Origin: Sphingomonas sp. TDK1 | GTDB lineage: Bacteria; Pseudomonadota; Alphaproteobacteria; Sphingomonadales; Sphingomonadaceae | Reading direction: 5' to 3' | Assembly (NCBI RefSeq): GCF_001650735.1 | Contig: NZ_LXVY01000048.1 | Span: 353,361 to 417,360, forward strand | Length of the DNA: 64,000 bases | Shown: piece after piece, positions 43,261-51,390 of the stretch | Position numbering within the stretch: position 1 is the first letter of the stretch | Layout of the letters: every line of letters starts with the position of its first letter | Position numbers and translations under genes: made by a program | The notes under the pieces: generated by a model | What the model was told of the DNA's origin: nothing | The model's database searches: none | What the model saw: the letters and a program-made list of their open reading frames with translations, nothing else

Positions 43261-44343
43261 CTAGGATAAGGAGTCGCTCTCCATGCGCGGTGGCCTAAAC
43301 TCCAGCAGCCCACGGTTGCGGACGAGTGCCTCAGGCATCTCCGCGCGAATATAGGCGAGCAGCCCCTCGCGGATGTCGCAGCGCAGGTCGAAGGCGGTCG
43401 AGGCATCCTTGGCCGTCATCAGCCCGCGCACCTCGATCGCCTCGGGCTTGGTGTCCGTGACCTGAAGGTTGCAGAAACGGCCGTCCCAGCGGGGGTTCGC
43501 CTGGACCAGTTCCTCCAGCTTGGCGCGCAGCCGGGGGATATCGGCGGCAGGATCGAGATACCAGAACACGCTGCCGAGCAGCTGGCTGGTCTCGCGCGTC
43601 CAGTTCTGGAAAGGTTTCTCCAGGAACTGCGACACCGGAACAACCAGCCGGCGCTCGTCCCACAGGCGGACAACGACATAGGTCAGGCGGATATCCTCGA
43701 TCCGCCCCCACTCCCCCTCCACGATAACGACATCGTCGAGTCGGATCGGCTCGGAAAACGCCATCTGAATACCGGCGATGAGGTTCTTGAGCGCGGGCTG
43801 GGCGGCGGCACCCACCGCCAGGGCGGCGAGGCCGGCGGAGGCGATCAGGGTCACACCGATGCTGCGCACGCTGGGGATGCTCATCAGCATCAGGCAGAAC
43901 GTGATCGCGAGAATCACGAACACCACGATCCGGTGCAGGATCGAGGCGCGAGTCCGCCGCCGACGCGCGCGGAGATTGTCCGCGACGGTCACGTCCGCGC
44001 GCAGCAGCACCCAGTCGAACACGACGCCGAGCAGCGCCACGAGCATCCAGCCGATCAGGCCCGGTACCAGCAGGCCCGCGGCCTGCGCCCAGGCCCGGGT
44101 CCCGCTCGCCCCCAGGTCGAGCCCCGGCTGAACGAAGGAAAGCGCGATCGCCACCAGCAGCCAACGCCCCGGTCGGCAAAGACGGCGGATGACGATATCG
44201 TCGAGCTGCCCCTTGGTGTGCGCCGCCGCACGCGCCGCCAGAGTGACCGCGAGGCGATGGACCAGCAGCGCTACCGCGATCGCTGCCGAGATCAGCGCAA
44301 TACTCGTCACCCAGCCGGGAAGATCGGCGATCAACCGCTCCAC
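43261..44343 (-). CDS. MscS-family mechanosensitive channel
   Basis: A 360-aa inner-membrane protein with four hydrophobic segments in the N-terminal half. The MscS beta domain follows the pore helix: ASAGLAALAVGAAAQPALKNLIAGIQMAFSEPIRLDDVV-type spacing, with IEDIRLTYVVVRLWDERRLVVP and NWTRETSQLLG. It would open under osmotic shock. Translation appears to start at GTG 44343 after CAGGAG. It is convergent with the trehalose operon, another osmotic function, with the inverted repeats between them. Longer than E. coli MscS because of extra N-terminal helices. Confidence 0.85.
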   Translation of the reverse strand: MERLIADLPGWVTSIALISAAIAVALLVHRLAVTLAARAAAHTKGQLDDIVIRRLCRPGRWLLVAIALSFVQPGLDLGASGTRAWAQAAGLLVPGLIGWMLVALLGVVFDWVLLRADVTVADNLRARRRRTRASILHRIVVFVILAITFCLMLMSIPSVRSIGVTLIASAGLAALAVGAAAQPALKNLIAGIQMAFSEPIRLDDVVIVEGEWGRIEDIRLTYVVVRLWDERRLVVPVSQFLEKPFQNWTRETSQLLGSVFWYLDPAADIPRLRAKLEELVQANPRWDGRFCNLQVTDTKPEAIEVRGLMTAKDASTAFDLRCDIREGLLAYIRAEMPEALVRNRGLLEFRPPRMESDSLS

Positions 44344-44574
44344 ATCATGCTCCTGTCGTTATGGCCAAGCCGACCCAACGGAAGCATCCGGCGGAGAGTT
44401 CCGGTACTGCTGCATCGAGATGCGGGGCCTGGCCAAGCAGTGGCTACGTTGCGGCGGATGCAAGTGCCGCGTCCCCCAGCGACACACACCGTGACTTCTA
44501 CGGAATGGCCCCGAACGGCGATCCGTACGACATTCGCATTGCAGCAAACACAATATCAGAACGAGATCGGGTCG

Positions 44575-44733
44575 ATGTCCATCCCGCACGAGGCGCCCCT
44601 CGCCAACCATTTTCGAAACCGGGCCGAACAGGAGCGCGATCGGGCGACTCGCGCGCCCAATGAGCGCCATAAGCGGCTGCATCTCGAACTCGCCGCGATC
44701 TTCGAGCGCCGTGCTGCCGGAGAGCCGATGTAG
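44575..44733 (+). CDS. 52-aa highly charged protein
   Basis: A short open frame encoding MSIPHEAPLANHFRNRAEQE followed by a run rich in Arg, Ala and Glu and ending AAGEPM. It would be one amphipathic helix with many Arg and Glu. A hairpin terminator follows directly, and the upstream 230 bp are free of other genes, which supports a true small gene. I do not know its role. The start ATG 44575 follows GATCGGGTC, a weak ribosome site. Confidence 0.5.
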   Translation: MSIPHEAPLANHFRNRAEQERDRATRAPNERHKRLHLELAAIFERRAAGEPM

Positions 44734-44745
44734 TCGGCGGAAAGC

Positions 44746-44784
44746 AAAAGGCCGGACGATCCCTTGTCAGGATCGCCCGGCTTT
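44746..44784 (+). terminator. Terminator after the 52-aa gene
   Basis: GCCGGACGATCC (44751-44762) pairs with GGATCGCCCGGC (44770-44781) with one mismatch, flanked by AAAAG and CTTT. It can act in both directions, on the minus strand with TTTTGC after the stem. Confidence 0.55.
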
Positions 44785-44794
44785 CCGGAAAGGT

Positions 44795-44823
44795 GGGGCG
44801 GTCGCGATGCGGCCGCCCCTTTT
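44795..44823 (+). terminator. Second hairpin with T-tract
   Basis: GGGGCGGTCGC (44795-44805) pairs with GCGGCCGCCCC (44809-44819) and is followed by TTTT (44820-44823). It lies just downstream of cydX on the other strand, and ends any transcription from the small gene. Confidence 0.6.
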
Positions 44824-44832
44824 CGTTGATCT

Positions 44833-44949
44833 TCAATCGAGGACCGTCAGGTCCGAGGCTGGGTCCGAGTGAAACTCGTGCCAGATACCGTTCAGGACGG
44901 CGACGGACACGGCCAGGCAGACACCCAGGATCCACGCGAAATACCACAT
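44833..44949 (-). CDS. cydX: Cytochrome bd oxidase small subunit
   Basis: A 38-aa single-span membrane protein beginning MWYFAWILGVCLAVSVAVLN. The MWYxAWILG start is the hallmark of CydX, which stabilises the haem groups of the CydAB complex. A Cys stands at residue 11. The tail is hydrophilic (HSDPASDLTVLD). It is 11 bp downstream of cydB on the same strand, as in other bd operons. The gene is below usual ORF length cut-offs and easily missed. Confidence 0.88.
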   Translation of the reverse strand: MWYFAWILGVCLAVSVAVLNGIWHEFHSDPASDLTVLD

Positions 44950-44960
44950 GGTCGTACTCC

Positions 44961-46106
44961 TCAGTAGAAGTCGGGGTTGAGGCGAACCTCTTCCCCCGTG
45001 ACGCGGCCGAACATCACCTTGTAGACCCAGGCGGTGTAGGCCAGCACGATCGGCAGGAAGACCAGCACGCAGCCCAGCATGATGAACAGCGTGAGGTGGC
45101 TCGACGAGGCGTTCCACGCCGTGAGGCTGGAGGCCGGGTCGATCGAGCTCGGCAGGATGAACGGGAACATCGACAGGCCGACGGTCGCGATGATGCCGAC
45201 ATTGGCGATCGACGAACCCGCGAACACCAGTGCGCCCTTTCGGCCACGAATGCCGATCAGTGCCAGAACCGGACCCAGGAAGCCGAGCACCGGGGCGATC
45301 AGCATCCACGGATAAGTGCCGTAGTTCGCCAGCCAGGCGCCAGGCGCCTTCACCGTCGCGATCAGGTGCGGATTGGACGGACCGTTGGGATCGATCGCGC
45401 CGACCAGCCGGTAGCCCATGTCCCCATAGGCAACGAACGCACCACCGACCGCGAACAGAAGGATCGCGAGGACCGCCGCAACGGTGCCGAAGCGCTGCGC
45501 GCGCTCGACCACGACGCCTTCGGCCTTCAGGCTGAGCCAGCCGGCGCCGTGCAGCACGAGCATCGCCACCGAGAGCAGGCCGGTGATCAGGCTGAAGGGC
45601 GTGAACAGGCCGAGCAGCGTGCCTTCGTAGAAGGAGCGCAGATCGCTATCGAGACGGAAGGGCGCGCCGAGCAGCACGTTGCCCACCGCGACGCCGAACA
45701 CCAGCGCCGGCACGAAGCCGCCGACGAACAGTGCCCAGTCCCAGCGGGCCCGCCAGCCGGCATCGGCATGCTTGGAGCGATACTTGAAGCCGACCGGGCG
45801 CAGGATCAGCGCCGACAGCACCAGGAACATCGCAAGGTAGAAGCCCGAAAAGCTGACCGCGTACACGAACGGCCAGGCGGCGAAGATGGCGCCGCCACCC
45901 AGGATGAACCACACCTGGTTGCCTTCCCAGGTCGGGCCGACGGTGTTGATCACCATGCGGCGCTCTTCATCATTGCGGCCCACGAACGGCAGCAATGCTG
46001 CCGTTCCCAGGTCGAAGCCGTCGGTCAGTGAAAAGCCGATCAGCAGCACTCCCAGCAGCGCCCACCAGATGAGGCGCAGGATCTCATAATCGAGCGGGAT
46101 GGACAT
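44961..46106 (-). CDS. cydB: Cytochrome bd ubiquinol oxidase subunit II
   Basis: A 381-aa inner-membrane protein. It begins MSIPLDYEILRLIWWALLGV and has GFSLTDGFDLGTAALLPFVGRNDEERR, then TVGPTWEGNQVWFILGGGAIFAAWP, both strongly conserved in CydB. Eight or nine membrane segments follow. With CydA it oxidises quinol and reduces oxygen to water at low oxygen tension. It lies between cydA (21 bp) and cydX (11 bp) in one operon. Confidence 0.93.
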   Translation of the reverse strand: MSIPLDYEILRLIWWALLGVLLIGFSLTDGFDLGTAALLPFVGRNDEERRMVINTVGPTWEGNQVWFILGGGAIFAAWPFVYAVSFSGFYLAMFLVLSALILRPVGFKYRSKHADAGWRARWDWALFVGGFVPALVFGVAVGNVLLGAPFRLDSDLRSFYEGTLLGLFTPFSLITGLLSVAMLVLHGAGWLSLKAEGVVVERAQRFGTVAAVLAILLFAVGGAFVAYGDMGYRLVGAIDPNGPSNPHLIATVKAPGAWLANYGTYPWMLIAPVLGFLGPVLALIGIRGRKGALVFAGSSIANVGIIATVGLSMFPFILPSSIDPASSLTAWNASSSHLTLFIMLGCVLVFLPIVLAYTAWVYKVMFGRVTGEEVRLNPDFY

Positions 46107-46127
46107 GTTCTTTCTCCTTGCTCGCGC

Positions 46128-47717
46128 TCATTCCGCAGGAACGGCGTGGAGCGGCCGCGGATCGGGCACCGTAGGCACCTGGTCGTGGCGGGGTTTCCAG
46201 GGCTCGTAGGTCTCGGGCCCGTGCTTGATGCTGTAGAGCATCAGGCGCAGTTCGATGATCGCCATGCAGCCATAGATCGCGGTGAAGCCGATGATCGTGG
46301 TCCAGAGCGCCGGCACCGTCAGGCTCGACGTCGCCAGGAACGTCGGCAGCACGCCGTCGACCGCCCAAGGCTGACGCCCCACTTCGGCTACGACCCAGCC
46401 GAATTCGATCGCGACCCAGGGAAGCGGGATGATCCACATCGCCGTCCGCAGGAACCACTTGCGATGGAAGCGGCGCGTATTGGCGTAGTAGAGCGCAGCG
46501 GTGAAGAAGGCGATGAAGAAGAAGCCGAGACCCGCCATGCCGCGGAACAGCCAGAACACGGCCGGGACGTTGGGAACGGTCGACCAGGCGGCCCGATCCT
46601 TCTGCGCTTCGGTGGCCTGACGCGGATCTGCGACCCAGCGCTTGAGCAACAAGGCATAGCCCAGATCGTTCTTGGCGGCTTCGAACTTCGCCCGTGCGGC
46701 GACGTTCTTGTGGTCGGTCTTCAGCGTCTGCAGCGCATCATAGGCAGTAAGGCCATTCTCGATGCGGAGCCGGGCCTTGCCCACCAGCGGGTAGATGCCT
46801 TCCACCTGGCCGGTCAGGCTACGCGTACCGATCAGGCCGAGCACATAGGGCACCTTGACCTGAAAATAGGTCTCGCGGCCCTGATTGGAGGGGAAGCCTA
46901 CCACAGTGATGCCAGCCGGTGCCGCTTCGGTGTGCCATTCGGCCTCGATCGCGGCGAGCTTCATCTTCTGGTTGTCGGTCAGCGCGTAGCCGCTCTCGTC
47001 GCCGAGCACGACCACCGACAGCGAGGCCGCAAGGCCGAACGCCGCCGCTACCGCAAAGCTGCGCTTGGCCAGTTCCAGATGGCGCCCACGCAGCAGATAA
47101 TAGGCCGAGATGCCGAGGACGAACACACTGGCGCAGACATAGCCAGCGCTGACCGTATGGACGAACTTCGCCTGGGCGACGGGATTGAACACCACCGCCA
47201 TGAAGTCGGTGACTTCCATGCGCATCGTATCAGCGTTGAACGCCGCGCCCGCCGGATGCTGCATCCAGCCGTTCGCCACGAGGATCCACAGCGCGGACAC
47301 ATTGGTGCCAAGCGCGGTGAGGAAGGTCACCATCAGGTGCTGGCGCTTCGACAGGCGATCCCAGCCGAAGAACATCAGGCCGACGAAGGTGGCTTCGAGG
47401 AAAAAGGCCATCAGGCCCTCGATCGCCAGCGGCGCCCCGAAAATGTCACCCACATAATGCGAGTAATAGGACCAGTTGGTCCCGAATTCGAATTCCATCG
47501 TCAGCCCGGTCGCGACACCGAGGACGAAGTTGATGCCAAATAGTTTGGCCCAGAAACGGGTGATGTCCCTCCAGATCGGGCGATCGGTGACGACATAGAC
47601 GCTTTCGGTAATGACGAGCATCACCGAAAGGCCCAGCGTCAACGGCACGAACAGGAAGTGGTACATCGCTGTCAGCGCGAATTGCAGGCGCGACAGCTCT
47701 ACGACTGCCATATCCAT
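46128..47717 (-). CDS. cydA: Cytochrome bd ubiquinol oxidase subunit I
   Basis: A 529-aa inner-membrane haem protein. The N-terminal LSRLQFALTAMYHFLFVPLT carries the haem b595 His; EFEFGTNWSYYSHYVGDIFG is conserved. The quinol-loop Lys-containing segment is present, and the long Q-loop (about residues 250-380) classes it with the E. coli-type oxidases rather than the short-loop cyanide-insensitive group. It ends with IIELRLMLYSIKHGPE. The first gene of cydA-cydB-cydX; the divergent cydD starts 117 bp away. I see no FNR/Anr box in that gap. Confidence 0.93.
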   Translation of the reverse strand: MDMAVVELSRLQFALTAMYHFLFVPLTLGLSVMLVITESVYVVTDRPIWRDITRFWAKLFGINFVLGVATGLTMEFEFGTNWSYYSHYVGDIFGAPLAIEGLMAFFLEATFVGLMFFGWDRLSKRQHLMVTFLTALGTNVSALWILVANGWMQHPAGAAFNADTMRMEVTDFMAVVFNPVAQAKFVHTVSAGYVCASVFVLGISAYYLLRGRHLELAKRSFAVAAAFGLAASLSVVVLGDESGYALTDNQKMKLAAIEAEWHTEAAPAGITVVGFPSNQGRETYFQVKVPYVLGLIGTRSLTGQVEGIYPLVGKARLRIENGLTAYDALQTLKTDHKNVAARAKFEAAKNDLGYALLLKRWVADPRQATEAQKDRAAWSTVPNVPAVFWLFRGMAGLGFFFIAFFTAALYYANTRRFHRKWFLRTAMWIIPLPWVAIEFGWVVAEVGRQPWAVDGVLPTFLATSSLTVPALWTTIIGFTAIYGCMAIIELRLMLYSIKHGPETYEPWKPRHDQVPTVPDPRPLHAVPAE

Positions 47718-47834
47718 AGTTGTGTCCTCAGCAAAGAGCCGGTGGTGGCGGCCTAGGCTTTGGTGTGGGCTGCGCCTATGCGGAACATCCCCTATTCCTG
47801 CCGAGCGTAGAACAAGGCTTTAGACGTAGCGGAT

Positions 47835-49364
47835 ATGACCCTTCAGAAGCAGGCCGGGCTCGCCTGGATCATCGACTTGGGCGGAGCGGCATTGTTCGCC
47901 TGGGGCATTGCGGACGGTGTCGCCGCCGCGGCTGCGGGCCACGCAGTGCCTCCGGCCGCCTATACGGCGATGCTCGGCGGCGGGCTGGTGCGCGCGGCCA
48001 CGGCCTGGGGGGTGCCGATGCTCGCGGTGCGCGGGGCGCAGGCGACGACCGGGCCGCTCCGCGCCACGCTTGCGCAACGGCTGCTCGGCAGCGGTGCCGC
48101 GCCTTCGAGCGGGCAGTCGGCGGTGCTCGCGATCGACCACGTCGCCACGATCGAGGGCTATGAGACGCGCTTCGTCCCGGCACGGATGGCAGCCGCCGCT
48201 GCCCCGCTGGTGGCAGTGGCGATCATCGCCTGCGCCAGCCTCGTCGCGGCGGGCATCCTGCTCGGCACGCTGGTCCCCTTCATCTTCGGTATGATCCTCG
48301 CTGGCACGGCGGCAAAGCGCGCCTCCGAGCGCCAGCTGGAGGCGCTGGGAGATTTGTCGGACCTGTTCGTCGATCGGGTGCGCACGCTGCCGATCCTCCG
48401 CCACTTCGGCGCCGAGGAGCGCGTCGCGCGGCAGGTAGGCGCGGCGACCCGCGAAGTCGCCGCCCGGACCGTGGAGGTGTTGCGCGTCGCCTTCCTGTCC
48501 AGCGCGGTGCTGGAGTTCTTCTCTGCGCTCGCGGTGGCGCTGGTGGCGGTCTATTGCGGGTTCAGCCTGCTGGGGCTGCTCCCCTTCCCCGATCCGGAGA
48601 CGCTGACCTTGCGCGAGGCGTTCTTCGCTCTGGCGATGGCGCCGGAATTCTACCTGCCAATGCGCCGGCTGGCGGCGGCCTATCACGACAAGCAACTCGG
48701 CGAAGCGGCGCGGACCGCAATCGCATCGGTGCCGGAACTGCCGCCCCCTGCTGCCGCCCCCGCCGTTTTCGCGGGGGTGGAAGCGCGCGATGTGCTCATT
48801 GCCTGGCCGGGGCGAGCAGTGGGGCCCGCGAACATCTCGATCGGCACCACCGGCCTGGTGGCGCTGACCGGACCGACCGGCAGCGGCAAGACCAGCCTGC
48901 TCGCCGCGATTGCCGGACAGCTAAGTCCCCGCTCGGGCGTGCTGACTTCGGTGGCTGCGAACCACATCGCCTGGGCAGCGCAACACCCGTTGATCCTGCC
49001 AGGAACCCTGCGCGACAATCTTGCGCTCGCCGCGCCAACCGCGACCGATGGCGATATCCTAGCGGCGATCGCGCGTGTCGGCCTTTCGCCCATGCTCGCG
49101 GGGCGCGGTGCCGGGCTGGACCTGCCGCTCGACCATCGCGGTTCGGGCCTGTCGGGCGGCGAGCGCCGCCGCCTGGGGCTTGCCCGGGCGCTGCTGGCGG
49201 ACCGGCCGCTGCTGCTCGCCGACGAACCCACCGCCGATCTCGACGACCGCAGTGCCGCCGCGATCACTGCCCTGCTTCGCATCGTGGCGATCGAGCGCGC
49301 AGTGATCGTCGCCACCCATGACCCACGCCTGATCGCCGCCGCCGATGCCGAGGTGACGCTGTGA
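47835..49364 (+). CDS. cydD: Thiol reductant ABC exporter subunit CydD
   Basis: A 509-aa half-transporter with an N-terminal membrane domain and a C-terminal nucleotide-binding domain: Walker A GPTGSGKTS, signature LSGGERRRLGLARAL, Walker B LLLADEPTADLDD. CydDC exports glutathione and cysteine, needed to assemble cytochrome bd. At 509 aa it is shorter than E. coli CydD. It is divergent from cydABX and overlaps cydC by 4 bp. Confidence 0.87.
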   Translation: MTLQKQAGLAWIIDLGGAALFAWGIADGVAAAAAGHAVPPAAYTAMLGGGLVRAATAWGVPMLAVRGAQATTGPLRATLAQRLLGSGAAPSSGQSAVLAIDHVATIEGYETRFVPARMAAAAAPLVAVAIIACASLVAAGILLGTLVPFIFGMILAGTAAKRASERQLEALGDLSDLFVDRVRTLPILRHFGAEERVARQVGAATREVAARTVEVLRVAFLSSAVLEFFSALAVALVAVYCGFSLLGLLPFPDPETLTLREAFFALAMAPEFYLPMRRLAAAYHDKQLGEAARTAIASVPELPPPAAAPAVFAGVEARDVLIAWPGRAVGPANISIGTTGLVALTGPTGSGKTSLLAAIAGQLSPRSGVLTSVAANHIAWAAQHPLILPGTLRDNLALAAPTATDGDILAAIARVGLSPMLAGRGAGLDLPLDHRGSGLSGGERRRLGLARALLADRPLLLADEPTADLDDRSAAAITALLRIVAIERAVIVATHDPRLIAAADAEVTL

Positions 49365-50932
49365 ACCCCTTCCCCCTCGCCGCCCCGGAACGTCGCATTC
49401 TGCGCCAGGCGCTCGCCTGCGCCGCCATCGGCGGGCTCGCCGCAATCCTTCTGCTCGCGCTGTCCGGCTGGTTTCTCACCGGCGCGGCGATTGCCGGCGC
49501 GAGCGGCGCGGCGGCTGTCGCCGCGTTCAATTATTTGATCCCGAGCGCCGCCATCCGCGGCCTCGCCATCCTGCGCACCGGCGGCCGCTATGGCGAACGG
49601 CTGCTGTCTCACCAGGCCGCGCTGACCGCCATGGCAGATCTGCGCGGGCGCCTGTTCGGCAAGCTGGCCGCGCAGGATAGCCGCACCGCGCCGGACCTTG
49701 CAGGTGGCGACGCGAGCGCACGGTTGATCGGCGACATCGAAGCGCTGGAGGATCTGGTTGTCCGCCGCCCCAGCCGCCCGGCAAGCCTCGCGGCTGCGTG
49801 CTTCGCCGTGGCGCTGGTGGCGCTCGCCGGCTGGAAAGCCGCGCTGGCGCTGGCGATGCTGCTGGCTGCCCTGCCCCCGCTACTGATCCTCGCCGCCCGC
49901 CGCCTCACCAGCGGCCCGTCGGCGGACGCCGCGGAGGCGCTGGGCGCGCTGCGTACCGCCTTTGTCGACTATGCAGCGGCGCGGCCCGAAATCATCGCCT
50001 ATGGTCTGGCCGGCCGCGTGTCGGAAACGATTGCGGAGCTTGCACGCCCGCTCGACCGTGCCCGCGCGGCACTGGCGCGAGGCGAGGGCGCGGTGGCCGG
50101 GCTGCTCGCCTTCTACGGCACGCTTGCCGCAGCGCTGGTATTCGCACTGGCCGAAGGCGGCGCGCCGATCCGCGCACTGGCGCTGCTCGCCGCCGCCGCC
50201 TCGGTGGAAGCGATGGCCGCCTTTGCCCGCACCGCATTGCGGCAGGCGAGCGTGGAGCACGGACTTGCCCGCCTCGCAACCCTCGCAGAACTGCCGGGAG
50301 ACCTCGTGCATAGAGCGTCTGAGAGCGTGACGGCGCGGCCGATCACCATCGGCGTGCACCGGCTGCTCTCCGGCGCGCGCATCGCGATCACCGGCGTTTC
50401 GGGCACCGGCAAGACCCGCCTGATCGAGGCGTTGGCCGGCCTACGTTCGCCCGTGCACCCGCTCCTCCTTGATGAGACGCCGATCGATGCCTGCCCCGCT
50501 GAGGAATTGCGCGGGCAATTCGCACTGGCGCCGCAGGACGCGGTGCTGATCGCCGGCTCTATTGCTGACAATCTTCGTGTCGCTCGCCCCGGCATCACGG
50601 AGCCGGCGATGTGGGAAGCCCTGCACATCGCCTGTCTCGACAGTACGGTTGCGGCGATGCCGGGCAGACTGGACACATCGGTGGCAGAGGCGGGCGGCAC
50701 CCTCTCGGGTGGCGAACGCAAGCGCCTGTCCCTCGCCCGCGCCCTGCTCGCCGAAAGGCCGTGGCTGCTGCTGGACGAGCCCAGCGAAGGCCTGGACGCC
50801 GCGACCGAGGCGGAACTCGTCCGCCGCCTGCGGGCGTGGCTCGACCAGACAGGCACTGGGCTGGTGCTCGTCTCACATCGACACGGGCCGCTTGAGCTCG
50901 CCGCGGAAAGGGTCGACATCGCCGCACTTTGA
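49361..50932 (+). CDS. cydC: Thiol reductant ABC exporter subunit CydC
   Basis: A 523-aa partner of CydD. The membrane domain includes GWFLTGAAIAGASGAAA and RGLAILRTGGRYGERLLSH, characteristic of CydC. The ATPase domain has Walker A GVSGTGKTR, signature LSGGERKRLSLARALLAE and Walker B WLLLDEPSEGLD. The Walker A ends in Thr-Arg rather than the more usual Thr-Thr or Ser-Thr, which is tolerated. Translation starts at GTG 49361, overlapping the cydD stop. The operon ends here; a metal-uptake pair follows. Confidence 0.87.
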   Translation: MNPFPLAAPERRILRQALACAAIGGLAAILLLALSGWFLTGAAIAGASGAAAVAAFNYLIPSAAIRGLAILRTGGRYGERLLSHQAALTAMADLRGRLFGKLAAQDSRTAPDLAGGDASARLIGDIEALEDLVVRRPSRPASLAAACFAVALVALAGWKAALALAMLLAALPPLLILAARRLTSGPSADAAEALGALRTAFVDYAAARPEIIAYGLAGRVSETIAELARPLDRARAALARGEGAVAGLLAFYGTLAAALVFALAEGGAPIRALALLAAAASVEAMAAFARTALRQASVEHGLARLATLAELPGDLVHRASESVTARPITIGVHRLLSGARIAITGVSGTGKTRLIEALAGLRSPVHPLLLDETPIDACPAEELRGQFALAPQDAVLIAGSIADNLRVARPGITEPAMWEALHIACLDSTVAAMPGRLDTSVAEAGGTLSGGERKRLSLARALLAERPWLLLDEPSEGLDAATEAELVRRLRAWLDQTGTGLVLVSHRHGPLELAAERVDIAAL

Positions 50933-50942
50933 GCGCGATGAT

Positions 50943-50954
50943 ATGTTGAAACAT
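50943..50954. promoter_or_regulatory. ATGTTGAAACAT palindrome upstream of the DUF2946/ZnuD-like pair
   Basis: ATGTT and AACAT form perfect inverted arms around GA. The first ATG could be read as a start codon, but the motif also resembles the ATGTTA/TAACAT core of Zur operators, and the downstream ATG at 50982 makes a complete protein. Zur control would fit a zinc receptor gene next door. This is inference; the spacing is shorter than the classical Zur box. Confidence 0.3.
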
Positions 50955-50981
50955 GCGCGATGCTGCAGTACGGCAACGGGA

Positions 50982-51332
50982 ATGCGCTTGTTCCGCGTGT
51001 CTGGTCTCCTCATCCGGCTGCTGCCGGCACTGCTGCTGGCGTTCGCGCTATGCTGGCAGGCGGGGATCGTGCGCGCGCACGTTCACGAATCCGCGGGTTG
51101 GCGCACGCTGGCGGGTGCCCATCACGCGCCCAAGCAGAATGACGACGATCAGGACTGCCCGCTCTGCGACGAAGTGGCGGCGGCTGGCGCCTATCTCGCC
51201 TCGGCGCCCCCCGCGCTGGTGCTGCCCTCGCCTGCAGCCGAATGGCGGGAGGCCCTTGCCGCCGATCCGGCACCACGACCGCTCCGCTCCCACGACTGGC
51301 GCAGCCGCGCCCCACCCGCACTCCGCGCCTGA
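50982..51332 (+). CDS. DUF2946-like exported protein
   Basis: A protein of about 116 aa. It starts with a hydrophobic signal or anchor (LIRLLPALLLAFALCWQAGIV) followed by HVHESAGW and a His/Asp-rich stretch with CPLC (DDDQDCPLCDEV). The CPLC motif with nearby His residues is typical of DUF2946 proteins, which often neighbour TonB receptor genes for copper or zinc. The frame also allows ATG 50943. The His/Cys content fits metal binding at the periplasmic face. It lies 58 bp before the receptor gene. Confidence 0.6.
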   Translation: MRLFRVSGLLIRLLPALLLAFALCWQAGIVRAHVHESAGWRTLAGAHHAPKQNDDDQDCPLCDEVAAAGAYLASAPPALVLPSPAAEWREALAADPAPRPLRSHDWRSRAPPALRA

Positions 51333-51390
51333 ATAACGATGTGCGCCGCCGTCATGGGCGGCGCTTCCCAGGTTCACGGAGTTTTCTTCC

